A stretch of DNA of 64,000 nt from Rhea pennata (taxonomy: Eukaryota; Chordata; Aves; Rheiformes; Rheidae). The DNA lies in the NCBI RefSeq assembly GCF_028389875.1, contig NC_084664.1:116257966-116321965 (forward strand), in the 5' to 3' direction. The position numbers were made by a program, and so were the translations under genes. Below the pieces are notes generated by a model. The model was given only the letters and a program-made list of their open reading frames with translations, did no database searches and was not told the origin of the DNA. Below, piece after piece: positions 1 to 11,389 of this stretch (positions within the stretch are counted from its first letter, which is position 1; each line of letters opens with the position of its first letter).

Positions 1-3000
1 ACACAACAGCATTAGCATCTATATATAAACCTTAGATGCTCTTCAGCTGTACTCAACTAAGAGATATCTATTCTAGCTCAGGAAGGCTAGTGGTAAAAGC
101 AGTTGGGGGATACTTTATTCACACAGTGATAAATTAACCTATGAAGCACATCTCTAAGGATAGCTCTAGGAATGACTCGGATGCAGAGGGATCCAGATGG
201 ACTTTTTGACCTCCTCTTTTGCAGCTCCCTCCATGGCATTTGCTAGGATTTTTCAAAGCTAAAAGGTTGGAGGACACAAAGCTTTATTCTCATATTTTAG
301 TCTCGAGGCTACAGAAGCTTCTGCATTTATGTCCAAGCAATGTTTGCCTCCAACAAATGTGAACTGTGCTGGGCAGCTGTGGAAGGAGGGAAAAAACAGA
401 AAAGCCTTGTGTCTGAAACATTTGTGTTTGTGTGCATCCTACCCTGTACAGCTGGTCTGACTCAGCTCTGAGGAGATACTGTGCAGCTGTTTCTCTGGAG
501 CAATACCTGTGGGCAAACAGCAGCAGAGTCCAACATCTATGTACATCTTCCTGATCTCTGGAGTTCATTTTGTCCCTACTCTGTCATGTTTAATCAGGAA
601 ACATTAGACTTTTTCCTAGTAGATATTCATGTGCATACGTTCAATACTTGCAGGGCCAATCTACCATTGTTCCAGTTTTCCTATTGATGTTTTTCTTTCA
701 AATCAGAGCCCAGGGACTTGCTGAAAGCCCAAATCTGATCTTTTCAAAGTCACTTACTTTCTTGCCAGGACACTGTTGACTCTGTTAAAATTCTGCAAGA
801 CTGGATTCAGCTGGTGCAAGCTGACTTCCTCTCTTCAGTGAAGCTGAGGAAGGATCTAGTCTCCCATCTCTGATCCAGCAAATTGAGGCAGATGAGAAGC
901 ATTCCTCAGGGGGCAAATCTGCTGCTGCCTAGAAAAAGTGCTCAAATCCAAAGCGGCAGTAGTCACTTGAATAAGCCTAGAGAAGAAGGCTCTACATATA
1001 TCTCATTCCAGCTCTGATGGGCTCATTTGTCTAGCAAAGCAGGGAATAAAATAAAATAAACAAAAAATGCATTCTAGTCTAAAGGCAGGACCAGCTATCT
1101 TCAGCAAGGCACTGGGATGCCATGAAGATGAGGATAGTTTAAGTAGTAGAACAAAACAGTGCTGATGTCAGTGGAATTATCGAAAGATTTTTTTGAGGAA
1201 AAAAATAAAAAGAATCTGCAGTACCCTAAGCTATGCTGTTCCAAAGCAAAGCAGCAATTCCCACAGAGTAAGTGAGACTAATCATAAAGTAGAATGGGAT
1301 AACAGTAGAATACTTACAATGCCAGAAGGTTCCAAAATGTGTAAAGTAATCAATTTTTAAATTGCTCAAGGAAAAAAAAAAAAAAAAAAACTCATGGCAA
1401 ATGATCCTTGAGAGGAACAGTAGCAGAGCTCAACTGGCTCTGTGGTGGTGGTAGGGCAACAGTCATGATCCTCTTCAAGTTAAAAGTCATATAGCTCAGA
1501 AATAAGTGTAAATAAATGACTGAGTCATTAGAATTCCAGTGGGGCATGCAAAAACCTCAGACAGTAGCTGATCTCCCATGATTTCCCCTACTGATCTTGT
1601 CCACTGCTGGGAAGGAGCAAATCCAGTTGCTGTGCAAAGCTGTGCGTTTGTATGCAGTGTGCTCTTTCATGCAGACACAGAGCCCACTAATACAAACTCC
1701 AGCATTTCAGCGTTTTCTAAGGAGATTCATAATCCAACGGGAAGTAGAGATGAAACACCATATGCAGGCAGTTGCTATGTGTTAGTGCAGAAAATAGGCT
1801 GTGACTGCTGTTTGCAGGGCATAACCTGTGAGCCCGGCAGAAAGCTTGTGCTCTCTTTGTCGTAAACAACAAGGTGAGAGCCAAATAGTATCTGCTCCTT
1901 TCTCCCTTCAAAAGAAGCTTGTGATAGGCTTTTTTAGCTAGATTATTTTGCAGCCTTTGTACTTCTTAGGATTGCTTTTCTAATGGGGAAAGAAAGGTCA
2001 AAAGACATTAATACCCAAGATAAGAGTTATCAATATGATATAAATATAGCAGCTTATGAAGTTTGCAACACACCACAATCTGCAGCAGATAAAAGAGTTT
2101 AAACCCAAAGGAGCGTCATAAGGAAGCTGCTAATGGGAGTGTCTAAGTTTTCTTTTTAAGCAAATGACAGGGCCACAGCTGCTGCGTGCAACGGTTGCTG
2201 CTGAAGCCATCGCCCCTGAAGCTCAGAATGAAGGCATCACTCAAATCAAGACGCGTCGTAGCTTGTTCTTCTCTGCACAATGGCTGAGACATGATCCCAC
2301 AGCTGACCTACCTGTTTACTTCCAACAGGGACCACATTTTTGCCCTGTGAGTGACACCACAGTGCCAGTAATCACTGTGTCAGAGCTACACTGCAATGCT
2401 CTTCCTTGCCTATGCTGTTGATTTCCTGTTCCTTCCAGGACCTTGCTATTCTAACCCTGGAGAGAGCAAAATCACCTTGCCTTTCTAACTCTCATGACAC
2501 CTAGATTCCTGTTTTGTGAGTGCCCCCAAAACATCAGAGTGGCTCCTGCTTTAGGTGCCTGTGACCCAAAAGGATGCAATGTTGTTTTACCTGAATTCCC
2601 TTCAAAATCTGTTTCAATACAGTACATACAGAGGATGTGTATAGTAAGATACACATCTGCCACCCCCCAAAACACCCCTAAGCTTCCTGTGAAATAGTGG
2701 TGTGGCAGACCCTGTGGCCGTATCCAGCATCTCAGGACATTAAGACAAACAGACTGCCTCATGGAGTGCAAGACGTGGGGTTATCACGCTCTGCACGCTG
2801 AGGGGATTTCAAGCTGGGGACCCACGGGCTAGGCTCTCTGCACCTCATAACGACATTTTGCAGGAAGATCTGTAAGGTCTGCAGGAAAAAAATGGAATAT
2901 GACACAGGTGTAGCAGTTACAGTCTTCTGAGTATGGAGCCAGGCAACCAAACTGTAATTGCTATAGGGCCTCACTTCACTTGCCTGTGTTCCTTACGGAA

Positions 3001-3430
3001 GGTGGGTCTTAAAACTCTTGCCGTAGTGAAAGGACCTATATCACAAAGGACCTACTGATACAAAGTGCCTATATCATTTCTGAAAAATAAGGTGAGGACA
3101 TTTGTATTATCCCTTAGCTCTCCAATAGCTTACATTAGTTTTAAATTTATCTAGCAAAAAATCTATGATTATCATATTCTAGCATAGATTTTGTTCTAAT
3201 TGGTTTAGCTTGTTTTCATAAAGATATTGAATCACTTACTCATCTCTTCATTGACAGAAATATTTTCCTGCAGTAAATCATTGATTCTCAGCCTCATACA
3301 CTTCCAGATTCTTCTTGAACATGCGCTATTTGTCTGATTTTTTTTTCTCATATATTTCAGTCATGAGCCTTAGGGTTTTAAAATATTTTGCAATGATCAG
3401 ATGACGCCTTTTCTTTTTTTCTGAACAGAA
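1..3430. other. Intergenic DNA downstream of AQP4; no gene seen
   Basis: AT-rich sequence with only short open frames (all under 100 codons) that show no recognisable domain. The one distinct structure is a run of 19 A at 1372-1390. The region lies beyond the proposed AQP4 polyadenylation site. I see no splice-flanked exon, tRNA or conserved protein motif. Confidence 0.5.
1372..1390 (+). repeat. Poly-A tract (A19)
   Basis: Uninterrupted run of 19 A. No target-site duplication or SINE/LINE body is evident next to it, so it reads as a simple mononucleotide repeat. Confidence 0.9.
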
Positions 3431-3432
3431 GT

Positions 3433-3438
3433 TTTATT
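3433..3438 (-). promoter_or_regulatory. AQP4: Candidate distal polyadenylation signal of AQP4 (AATAAA)
   Basis: The plus strand reads tttatt, giving AATAAA on the transcribed strand, followed by AACTTCTGTTCAG and an A-rich stretch. It is the farthest of three AATAAA hexamers after the AQP4 stop codon. The choice among them is inference. Confidence 0.35.
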
Positions 3439-5534
3439 TGCAACAGCAGTGTGAGATACAGCAGAATACAAGTGGAAAACAGATAAGCATGCAGTATTTT
3501 ATAGTATATTCTTCAGTAGATTAGTCCAAATATCACATAAGGAAATTTTAAATCTTATAATATTAGTTTTGGTATTATAGTGTCCAGACATTTCAACAAG
3601 AAGCAGTCTTGCAGAAAAATCCATGTATTTACCTGCTTTACCTCATTTATCCTAAATTACAGAGATCACATCACTATGGTTTAGATCATATAAGTGGGTA
3701 ACATATTTCAGTCTGCATTTGCATCATGCCTGTTTAATAAGTCCTCAAGAAACTCAGACACACACAGGTTGATTTGAGATTACAAGAGATTTTGTATGCA
3801 TCTCTCACCTTGGAAGGAAATGCTCACAATGTAAATTATCACGTTTCATTTAGATTATAAATATTGGATGGTGTATAACATTTTGCTAGCATGGGTTAGC
3901 ATAGGCTGCAGATAAAGTGTTGCAAGCACAACAGCAATTGCTCTGTAACAAAGTACTAGGAAGAAATCATATTTGAAGGCTATCCAGCTTTTCAAACAGC
4001 TACTGTGCTTAACTATTAAAAGTCAGAAATGAAACATTTCAAAAAGCTCATGTACTAATACAGGTGAGAAACTTAAGCGTTATATATGATATGCAGTGTC
4101 TCACTCTTCCTTCCACTGAATGAATGAAAGATACAGCTCTCAGTACTTAAATAGGAGAAGGATTCCGATATCTCAGATGCCATACGATTCTTATTTTTAC
4201 CCGTTCTGAGAGCAGTTAGAATTTTGTTGATAAACTCCTTAGGGTCCATACAACCTGAAAAGTATTTGCATATCCCTGTGTAACCCACCTTTAAATTTCA
4301 CCCTTTCTCTTCTGAAGTCCAGTAATTAAATGATTTGAACTCACTTATTAGAATGTAAAAGTACTGTTGGAAACAGTCCTGCCTTCATGGAGGAGCAAGG
4401 GGCTCATCCATCTTTTATATTTTAGGATCTGAGAATTATGACAACATGCCTGGCATGCCTACTGCAAAATTGATCTCCTATTGTAAACCAAAGACATTTA
4501 CCATTTACCACCTCAACCAACAAATACTTTTAGAGGACATCAAGTTGTATTACTAACTGCAATATAGAGCTGAAGGTCTTTTAATGTAAACCTAACTCAA
4601 AAAGTATTAAAACATGTTTTTAAATCACACTAAGACAAAGTACTCACAGGCCATGAAAAAGATTACACTGGTCTATTATTTAACGAAATGTAACTTTACG
4701 ATGATGATGGCTGCAAAACAACTTAAAGGACAATGTAGCCCTACAGGTTAAAGCTGAATCAAGCCCTGAGGCATGTGTAAGTGTGATCGTCCCTTCTGTT
4801 AATGGTAATCTCTTGTGGTAGGGCAGAACCAACAGTGATGACAACTACTGGTAAGAATTTACTTTAGAGTGGGTCATAAAACTCATGTTGAATGCATCTC
4901 CTTCTAGAATTAAGCATCCTGCTCCAATTTTGCAGAAATCACAGCAAAGTATATGAGAAGCCATGAGGTCCCGAAATAGCCCAGGATTAAAGAAACTTCT
5001 CCACAAGTCGTGTTCGGTGGGAGCAGGAACAGACCTACCATATCTCACCTTCCTGATTATATCTACAGAGAACATCCTTTACTAATGCCCTGTTTATTTT
5101 GGCTTCCCCTCTTTCCCTTGATCTTTGCTCAGCAGCCTGTACCTTATCTTCAATATTCTTTCTGTGAGGAGTTCTCCTGGGACCGGTTCCGAGAGTTTGC
5201 CACAGTTCATTAATGAAGAAGAAAGAAGAAAGAGTCTCCTGACTTGGCTAATATTATACTAATGTTATGCTCACCTCAGCAGTAGAATCAAAGTGGGTAA
5301 AGAAAATATACATCATGCCATTTGTGTAAAAGGACCCTTAAGCATAAAACAAGTCACAGCTTCTTATTTAAATAATACCCTGCAAAATTCACAAATTATT
5401 AGCTTTCACAGTGTTTCTGAATATCAAAACACAAAACTTCTTAATAATCCACCAGGGCTACACACATTACTTTGTCCACCGAAGCCATGCAAAAGGTTTA
5501 TCAAAATGCCCCTTTAACAAATATGGCTTTTTTA

Positions 5535-5552
5535 GGGTGGGGTGGGGAGGGG
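5535..5552 (+). other. G-quadruplex-type motif (four G-runs, 1-nt loops)
   Basis: G3-T-G4-T-G4-A-G4 on the plus strand, the shortest-loop form of an intramolecular quadruplex consensus. It lies on the strand opposite AQP4 transcription, so the putative 3' UTR RNA would carry the complementary C-rich block, the kind of site bound by PCBP/hnRNP K proteins. Confidence 0.7.
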
Positions 5553-5574
5553 AATAGAACAAATATCTAAAGGG

Positions 5575-5594
5575 AAAAAAAAAAAAAAAAAAAA
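5575..5594 (+). repeat. Poly-A tract (A20)
   Basis: Run of 20 A, 22 bases after the G-rich block. It is poly-U in the AQP4 sense direction. Confidence 0.9.
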
Positions 5595-5927
5595 GTAAGT
5601 TTCATACTTTCGCACCCATCTAAGAAGAGTCATGTAGGGGATCTAAACACCACATTTGTGTTGTCCTTCCCACAGGAAGCTCACTCCTTGCTGCAGGAAG
5701 GACCTCTTATCTGTCATTTGAAATGGTGTCTTGAAAGCCCCTAACCATGCTCATGCCCTAGCAATGCTGTCACTGTGTCAGGTATTCAGCTGAGGACAAA
5801 TATCCAGCTACTTTACCAGAATCCACAGGTAGTCACTGCTGTGATGCCTCAACAGGTATGAGATGGAGCAGGTAGGATGGTGGGAGTGGGCAAAGGTCCA
5901 GGATTGCTCATACTAGAAGCGCAATCC

Positions 5928-6072
5928 CATGCCCACACATGCAACATGCTGTGCAGTAACTTAGGAAAGCTCATTCCTATGCCTACTTGTGCCATATGTT
6001 ATGTGACCACTCAAGGAAGCCTCATGCCATGCCCACAGGTGCCACATGCCATGCTTAGCCTACAGAGCCCTA
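5928..6072. repeat. Degenerate minisatellite, 50-bp period, about 2.9 copies
   Basis: The phrase CATGCCCAC, or its variant TATGCCTAC, recurs at 5928, 5978 and 6028, exactly 50 bases apart. It is followed each time by related text (ATGCAACATGCTGTG, TGCCATATGTTATGTG, TGCCACATGCCATGC) and then an AGGAAG-like segment. The copies have diverged by many substitutions but keep the period. The repeat lies in the probable AQP4 3' UTR. Confidence 0.75.
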
Positions 6073-7816
6073 CAGCTGCAGGGAGCAGGAAGAAAATCAT
6101 GGCCAGACTGGAAGCAGCTGGTAGAGTCACAAATCTCACATCCCATGCAGTGAGTTTGAGAGCTTCTCTAACAGGGCTTTTAACACAAGAAAAGTAAGAT
6201 CAGGAAAATGAACATAATAGGATACACTAGAACTATCCAGTGTTACGAGCTGGGATAGTAGAATTGGCCTTGAATCATAGTAAAGCACTGCCAGACTCAA
6301 ATCTGTGCGCTATCTCCTCATTAGAAACATCTAATTCCCTCTGATAAAGATTGTATATGGAGTAACGTCAAAGAGAGGCAGATCTATTACAGGCCACAAT
6401 CGAGACTCATGCTTTCTCTCTCCCAACTCCCTCTTATTGCCAAGTAGGCAGGAATTTGTTTTCAATTTTAAAGTAAAATCTATACAATTACTGTAATAAC
6501 AAGACTTTTGATTGCTCTGCAGCTGCATATTGTAAAACTCCAAGCAACGGATTGAAACAAAAGCCAGTAATAAAGTCAACAGCTTTATAGAAATGTTTTG
6601 TTTGGTTGGTTATGTCTAGTGAAATACTTCATACAAGAGAAAGACTAATTTATCATATTTCATTCCCTTTTCCCCTAAAAAATCTTGCAAGTGCTGGCGT
6701 TTCTTCCTAATAGATTAAAAAAAAGCTTCACCAGAGAGGTAATTTAGACTATAGCAATAGCAAAACAAGCATGGATCCTGTTCAATGAGAGATCAATTAA
6801 AACAAAAAGCCAGAAGCAGTCATTTTATCATGCTATAAAAAATATTTTCCAATCAGTGTTTCAATACAGTTAACAAAAATTAAAAAAACCTCTACATTAC
6901 TAATAAATTTTTAAAAAATCTTATTTCCAACAATTTTGTAAGAAAGTAGATAAGTAATTTAAAACTTCAGTTTACATAAATTGGCACAGAAATGTGTGTT
7001 TGAACAAGTGCACTGAAAACAGATACGCTTTCTTTTCTTCTGATATCTCTTGAGTTATTAAGTAACAGGAGAGCCTTCATATTCTCTGCATGACCTTGAG
7101 AGTCTGCTAGCACTAAATGGTCAATAGTCAAACCTCAGGAGAATGTTTCACCAGAAAGACAGTGACATGAGCTAATATGAAGAACAGTCAAATACTTTGC
7201 AGCCTTATTACAATAGGTTTTAATTTTCAGTTTCAATGTATTTACTCCTGGAAATGTATAAAAGTAATATATTTATACTGGAAACCAAATGAGTGAAACT
7301 TGATGGGGTGAGATTTTTAAAAATCTATAAAATATTATTTTTTCAGAGGTAGTTTGCAAGGCAATAATGATACGTGCAAACGGAAACAACATTCCTTTGC
7401 TTGACTTTGGATATAAGTCTTAAATACCATTGATGTTGTCCCTGGACCTAGCAAAGAACACTTATGGGTAAGATGTCTTAATCAGAGTTGACAACAGCCA
7501 ATTAAGTGTCAGAAGAACAATCTGATAAGTAGATCTTCATGTCTATAGGCATTTCCTGATACATCTTAACTGTCAATCTGAATGTTAAACATCTCTATCT
7601 TCATTTCATTGACTGATTTATTAGAGGAGAATGCTTTCATCTCATTTTTGACTTTGGAGTTGTTCCATAAAGGAGGAGAGGAAGAGAATAGGGACATCTC
7701 TTAATTTTGAGTAATGTGTAGGGAATCCTAATTCTGGTAAGATTCTAGTATTCCTTCTGAGTTTGGTGATGCCAGTATCGTGCACCATACCTTCTGGGAA
7801 ATGGTAGATGCTTAGT

Positions 7817-7906
7817 TTACAGGAGATCTGTTTCTTTAATAGGTGGAAGGATATCTGTGGACATGCTAGCAGGCTGCTCTCTGCTTTCAGTGCTCCTTGC
7901 TAGTCA
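7817..7906 (-). CDS. AQP4: Predicted stop-codon read-through extension of AQP4 (AQP4ex-like)
   Basis: The AQP4 stop codon (7906-7904) reads TGA followed by CTAG, the UGA-CUAG context known to promote translational read-through in vertebrate mRNAs including mammalian AQP4. Beyond the TGA the frame stays open for 28 sense codons and ends at TAA (7819-7817). Counting the decoded stop this adds 29 residues, the length reported for human AQP4ex. The extension starts LARSTESREQ, is rich in Ser/Thr/Glu, and ends in TDLL, so the SSV PDZ ligand becomes internal. The context and open frame are seen directly. Use of the read-through product in this species is inference. Confidence 0.7.
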
Positions 7907-8182
7907 TACAGAAGACAATACCTCGCTGGACGGATCTCTCCCTTTCTTGTCTTCACCCCTGTCGATATCAATCACATGAACACCACCAGGCTTCAGGATC
8001 AGGTCATCAGTCTCTACATGGCTCCTGTTATCATCCACCTCCATGTATTTCCCTTTGGATGGCTGAGCGGCCTTGCTGAACACATCTTTAAAACGGCGCT
8101 TAAGTTCAACATCTGGGCAATAGACATATTCATAAAGAGCACCAGCAAGAACTGCTCCAATTATTGGCCCTACCCAATACAC
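7904..8182 (-). CDS. AQP4: AQP4 coding segment 5 (terminal; TM6 and cytoplasmic tail)
   Basis: It encodes residues 232-323 (92 codons plus TGA). It follows a strong acceptor, CTCTCTTTGCAG, at 8183. It begins VYWVGPIIGAV (last transmembrane helix), then the tail with the KYMEV tyrosine motif (Y277), S285, T289 and the terminal SSV PDZ-binding sequence. The mammalian segment has the same 92-codon length. Residue 276, a serine in mammals and a reported CK2 site, is lysine here. The stop is in read-through context. Translating upstream of 8182 gives unrelated intron residues, so the acceptor sets the start. Confidence 0.97.
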   Translation of the reverse strand: MYWVGPIIGAVLAGALYEYVYCPDVELKRRFKDVFSKAAQPSKGKYMEVDDNRSHVETDDLILKPGGVHVIDIDRGEDKKGRDPSSEVLSSV

Positions 8183-10747
8183 CTGCAAAGAGAGGTGGAA
8201 AAACACAGGCATTAAGCTATAGAACAAAGAATCCCTGGTTGTCAGACAAAAATAGATTACTACAGACTTCATCCAGAACACTTCCAGCAAAAAGTCCTGG
8301 TGTAGTTTTTTTAATCAACTCTCCTTTTTTGGGAAAGCAATCACATAGTTCCCTAGATGTCATGAATCAGGATGAATTTGCCCTCATACCAAGTCTATAG
8401 GACAGAGAAGTGTAACTACCATAGCTTTCACAGCTATTGACCTGGAGCTCAGCAATCATGTGACTTCTAAAGTCACACAATAAACTGGTCAAAAGCCAAA
8501 GACTTAAAGAGTTCATGGCATCATTCTCATGTCATGGGTTTCTTCTGTGTTATTATATTTATCTCTGCAGGCTCTCAGTCTCTCTTCTCTTCACACATTT
8601 TTTCCTCTTCAGAAATACTCACTAGGCATCTAGAATCCAGTTATCTAATCACTGGTAGGCCCTTCTTTTCCCTAAAAAACTCCTCTCACATCAGAGTTTA
8701 GACAGTGTACCGCAACAGAGCGGCCAGGACAGAAGACACCTCTGTAGATGTGTGAGTGAGGTAAGGTTACAACTCTGATGTCTGAAGATTTCCATCCAAA
8801 TATCTGATAACCAATCTACTGGGGCAAACGGCAAAGGAACAGTGAAGTTATATATTTAGATGGACATGCAGGCATTCTTTCTCTGCCCTACCCTCCTCTT
8901 CTGTTAATAGAAAGCATTTTTTCCCCTTTTTGGGGAGATTTAATGTATTTAAACTTTGTGCAGTAAGACAAAACACAGGCCCTTCATCATCCTTCATTGG
9001 TTCAACTATAGCTATAAAATTTCTTGAGGAAAAAAATAGGCCATAAATCCTTATGGAGTCATATATGACTTGTCATATACAGCTCCATAGTCACATACAG
9101 TTGCTCTGGAATAGCTTTGCTTTTACACTACCAGAGGCAAGATGATAAAGAAATAGGCACATAATATCTTCAAGGAGAAACAGTTTTGTTGAGCTTTATA
9201 TCTTTTTCCATGAGGCCTTCTCTAAATTTTGACTGCTTATTTGTCAGCTCTAGATAACATATTTATGCTGCTTGCAGGATGACACAAGAAAATAAACGCC
9301 AGTGCAGCAAACTGGTTTTCTTGCTGCATTTTCACTCAAGAGGATGATAAACTTGTAAGGAGACAAAATCTTTCAAAGCATATAAACAAACAGAACAAAT
9401 GGGTCTACTTCAATGTTTAGGACTCACAATTCAAAAAGAATCCAGTAGAATCCAACAGGCAGTCAGATATCTGATTAGAGCTGAATAAACAAATACAATA
9501 GGCATTCAACTTTGCAGGGTACCTATTTATTTCAGGACAACCTGTAGTAGGCCTGTAACATTAGCAGGTGTGGAAGCCCACTAGGCTTCCATTAATGGCA
9601 TGCTAATGTCACTACTTTGAAGGAAGAGGAGAAGGCAATCTCTCCAAATGACCAGGACAACAGTTAAGCTTCTCCTACAAGTTTCTACATGATGTATTTG
9701 CTTATTGTTTACAGCTTTACTTATAAATTTCAGACTGCCTCAGAGTATGGGTAATTAATCTTGTGAAAAACTACAGCAGTTTTTCATATGAACATGCCAT
9801 TCACTAATAACAGGGTAAATCTGCTTCAATAGGATAACTCCTGGGAACAAAGTTACACATGGTATCATGTTTGCAAAATTGGAGCCTTAGGGCCTGACGA
9901 CAATGCTATTTCTGTTATTAGCTGCAGTGGGAGCAATGCAGGCTCCATATTTTAAAATTAAGAAAATCCTTATACACACTGTAGTATACAGCTTTTTCAG
10001 TACTAACTGTAACTGTCTCTAGAAGCACTTGTAGTCTCTTTAATTAGGTGAAGCTCAGCTGCAATCTTTCTCTCCTTATAAAACATAAATTGTTTTTTAA
10101 GAAGTTTAATAGAGATGATGTAGAAAATGACTGCATCATTCATGATCCATTTACCTAATGGCTTCCTGCACAAATACTCTTAGACTGATCCTTGCTAATC
10201 AAAGCAGGTAACATCTGACCTGGCTTGTAAAAGCCAGACTACAAACCCTTCATCTCTCATTGGTGATCGTTTGCTGAGGAAGGTTCTCTCCCTGCAACCA
10301 GATTGAGGTCCCCACTCCCATTTTATGTCTGCCACAATTTGCTGTAGAATCAGGTAAAATGTGAAGCCAATCAAATTACTTCCATAACGTCTCACCAGCA
10401 TGACTTGGGGCTTTGCAACCTGCCTCAGAGGATTTTTCTTTCTAGCAGTTTCTAGTCTCACTGGATTGCTTTTGTGTTTCAAGCTTCTTGAATGATTTAC
10501 TTCCTACACTAGCTACTGCCTCCACAAAAAGACCCTCAAATAGCAAGATGCGATCTCACCATATTGTGTACAACACCAAAATCCTAAGCAAAGCTTTTGT
10601 AGTAGAGCTTGTGGCAGGTCAGCATCCGTCTTCCTCAGTGGTGGCCTCTCTGGGATATGCTAGGATAGATAACTAAAGACAAGTGATATACGAAAAAGTC
10701 CTGCTAGATATTTTTTGCTATGGCAAAAGAAATATGAAAGCCATTAC

Positions 10748-10828
10748 CCATTGGTTTTCCCATTTCCCCATGACGACAGCAGGTCCAAATGATCGGGCAG
10801 GGTTCATACTGGCACCAGTGTAATTGAT
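10748..10828 (-). CDS. AQP4: AQP4 coding segment 4 (second NPA half-helix)
   Basis: A short 81-nt exon encoding residues 205-231 ([18 protein letters not shown]...), too small to appear as a separate open frame. It contains the second NPA box (N213), A210 and R216 of the selectivity filter, and an NYT glycosylation sequon at N206. The acceptor is GTCTTTAG at 10829 and the donor is TGG|GTAATG at 10747. The exon length equals that of the mammalian gene. It is separated from the next segment upstream by only 396 bp. Confidence 0.97.
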
Positions 10829-10893
10829 CTAAAGACAAGACAAAATTTTACCTATTACTAATACCTCAAAGGCAGTTACATAATTTCTGTAAA

Positions 10894-10897
<4 letters not shown>

Positions 10898-10936
<39 letters not shown>
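10898..10936 (+). repeat. Poly-A tract (A39), poly-U in AQP4 sense
   Basis: The longest homopolymer in the window, 39 A on the plus strand. It lies inside the 396-bp AQP4 intron between coding segments 3 and 4, about 70 bases upstream of the segment 4 acceptor in the sense direction. It could be an old retrotransposon tail, but no attached element is visible. Confidence 0.95.
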
Positions 10937-10938
<2 letters not shown>

Positions 10939-11224
10939 GGCCACAGCCACATCTAAACACCCAGGTTTTGCATGGCTTCTAATCTCAGTAGCACGTATTG
11001 CTACTCCCTGGGGCGTTGCCACAGAAGTAACAAAACCATCACACAAACATGCAGGCAAGCTCTGAAATAAAATCCCATCCAAGGGGACACTCCCACTGCT
11101 TTTTAAAGGGCTTTGATTTGGGTGTGTAAAGTACAGTTGAAAGTTTGCAGAAGTTTCCGCCTATTTCTGAAGTAGCCATAAAAGGATAAGGATTCTATTG
11201 GTTAAACAGAAACCATTGACTTAC

Positions 11225-11389
11225 AGCAAATAAATGTCCAATTGCAACAGAAAATCCAATTGCTAAGGCTACTGAACCAGTGACATCACTTCGTTTTGAA
11301 TCACAGCTGGCAAAAATAGTAAAAACCAGCTGGAATGTAATTATCAGCTCCACCAGGAGTCCGTGGCCAGCAGAAAGATCTCCATGTAC
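11225..11389 (-). CDS. AQP4: AQP4 coding segment 3 (TM4-TM5)
   Basis: It encodes residues 150-204 (55 codons): VHGDLSAGHG, then the hydrophobic LVELIITFQLVFTIFASCD helix, the loop with S180, and the AIGFSVAIGHLFA helix carrying the filter histidine H201. The acceptor TTCTTTCAG precedes 11389, and the donor GCT|GTAAGT follows 11225. Both boundaries are phase 0, as in mammals, and the length of 165 nt is identical. Reading past 11225 enters intron sequence. Confidence 0.97.

Larger units (their letters stand above)
3433..7903 (-). other. AQP4: Probable AQP4 3' UTR
   Basis: About 4.4 kb of AT-rich, gene-free sequence directly after the AQP4 stop codon on the minus strand. Mammalian AQP4 mRNAs have a 3' UTR of several kilobases, so this length is plausible. 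Minus-strand AATAAA hexamers occur at 7622-7617, 5098-5093 and 3438-3433; the last is taken as the distal end, so shorter forms are possible. The region contains a C-rich block (complement of 5535-5552), an A20 tract at 5575-5594 and a 50-bp minisatellite. The extent is inferred from hexamer positions only; no transcript evidence was available. Confidence 0.45.
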
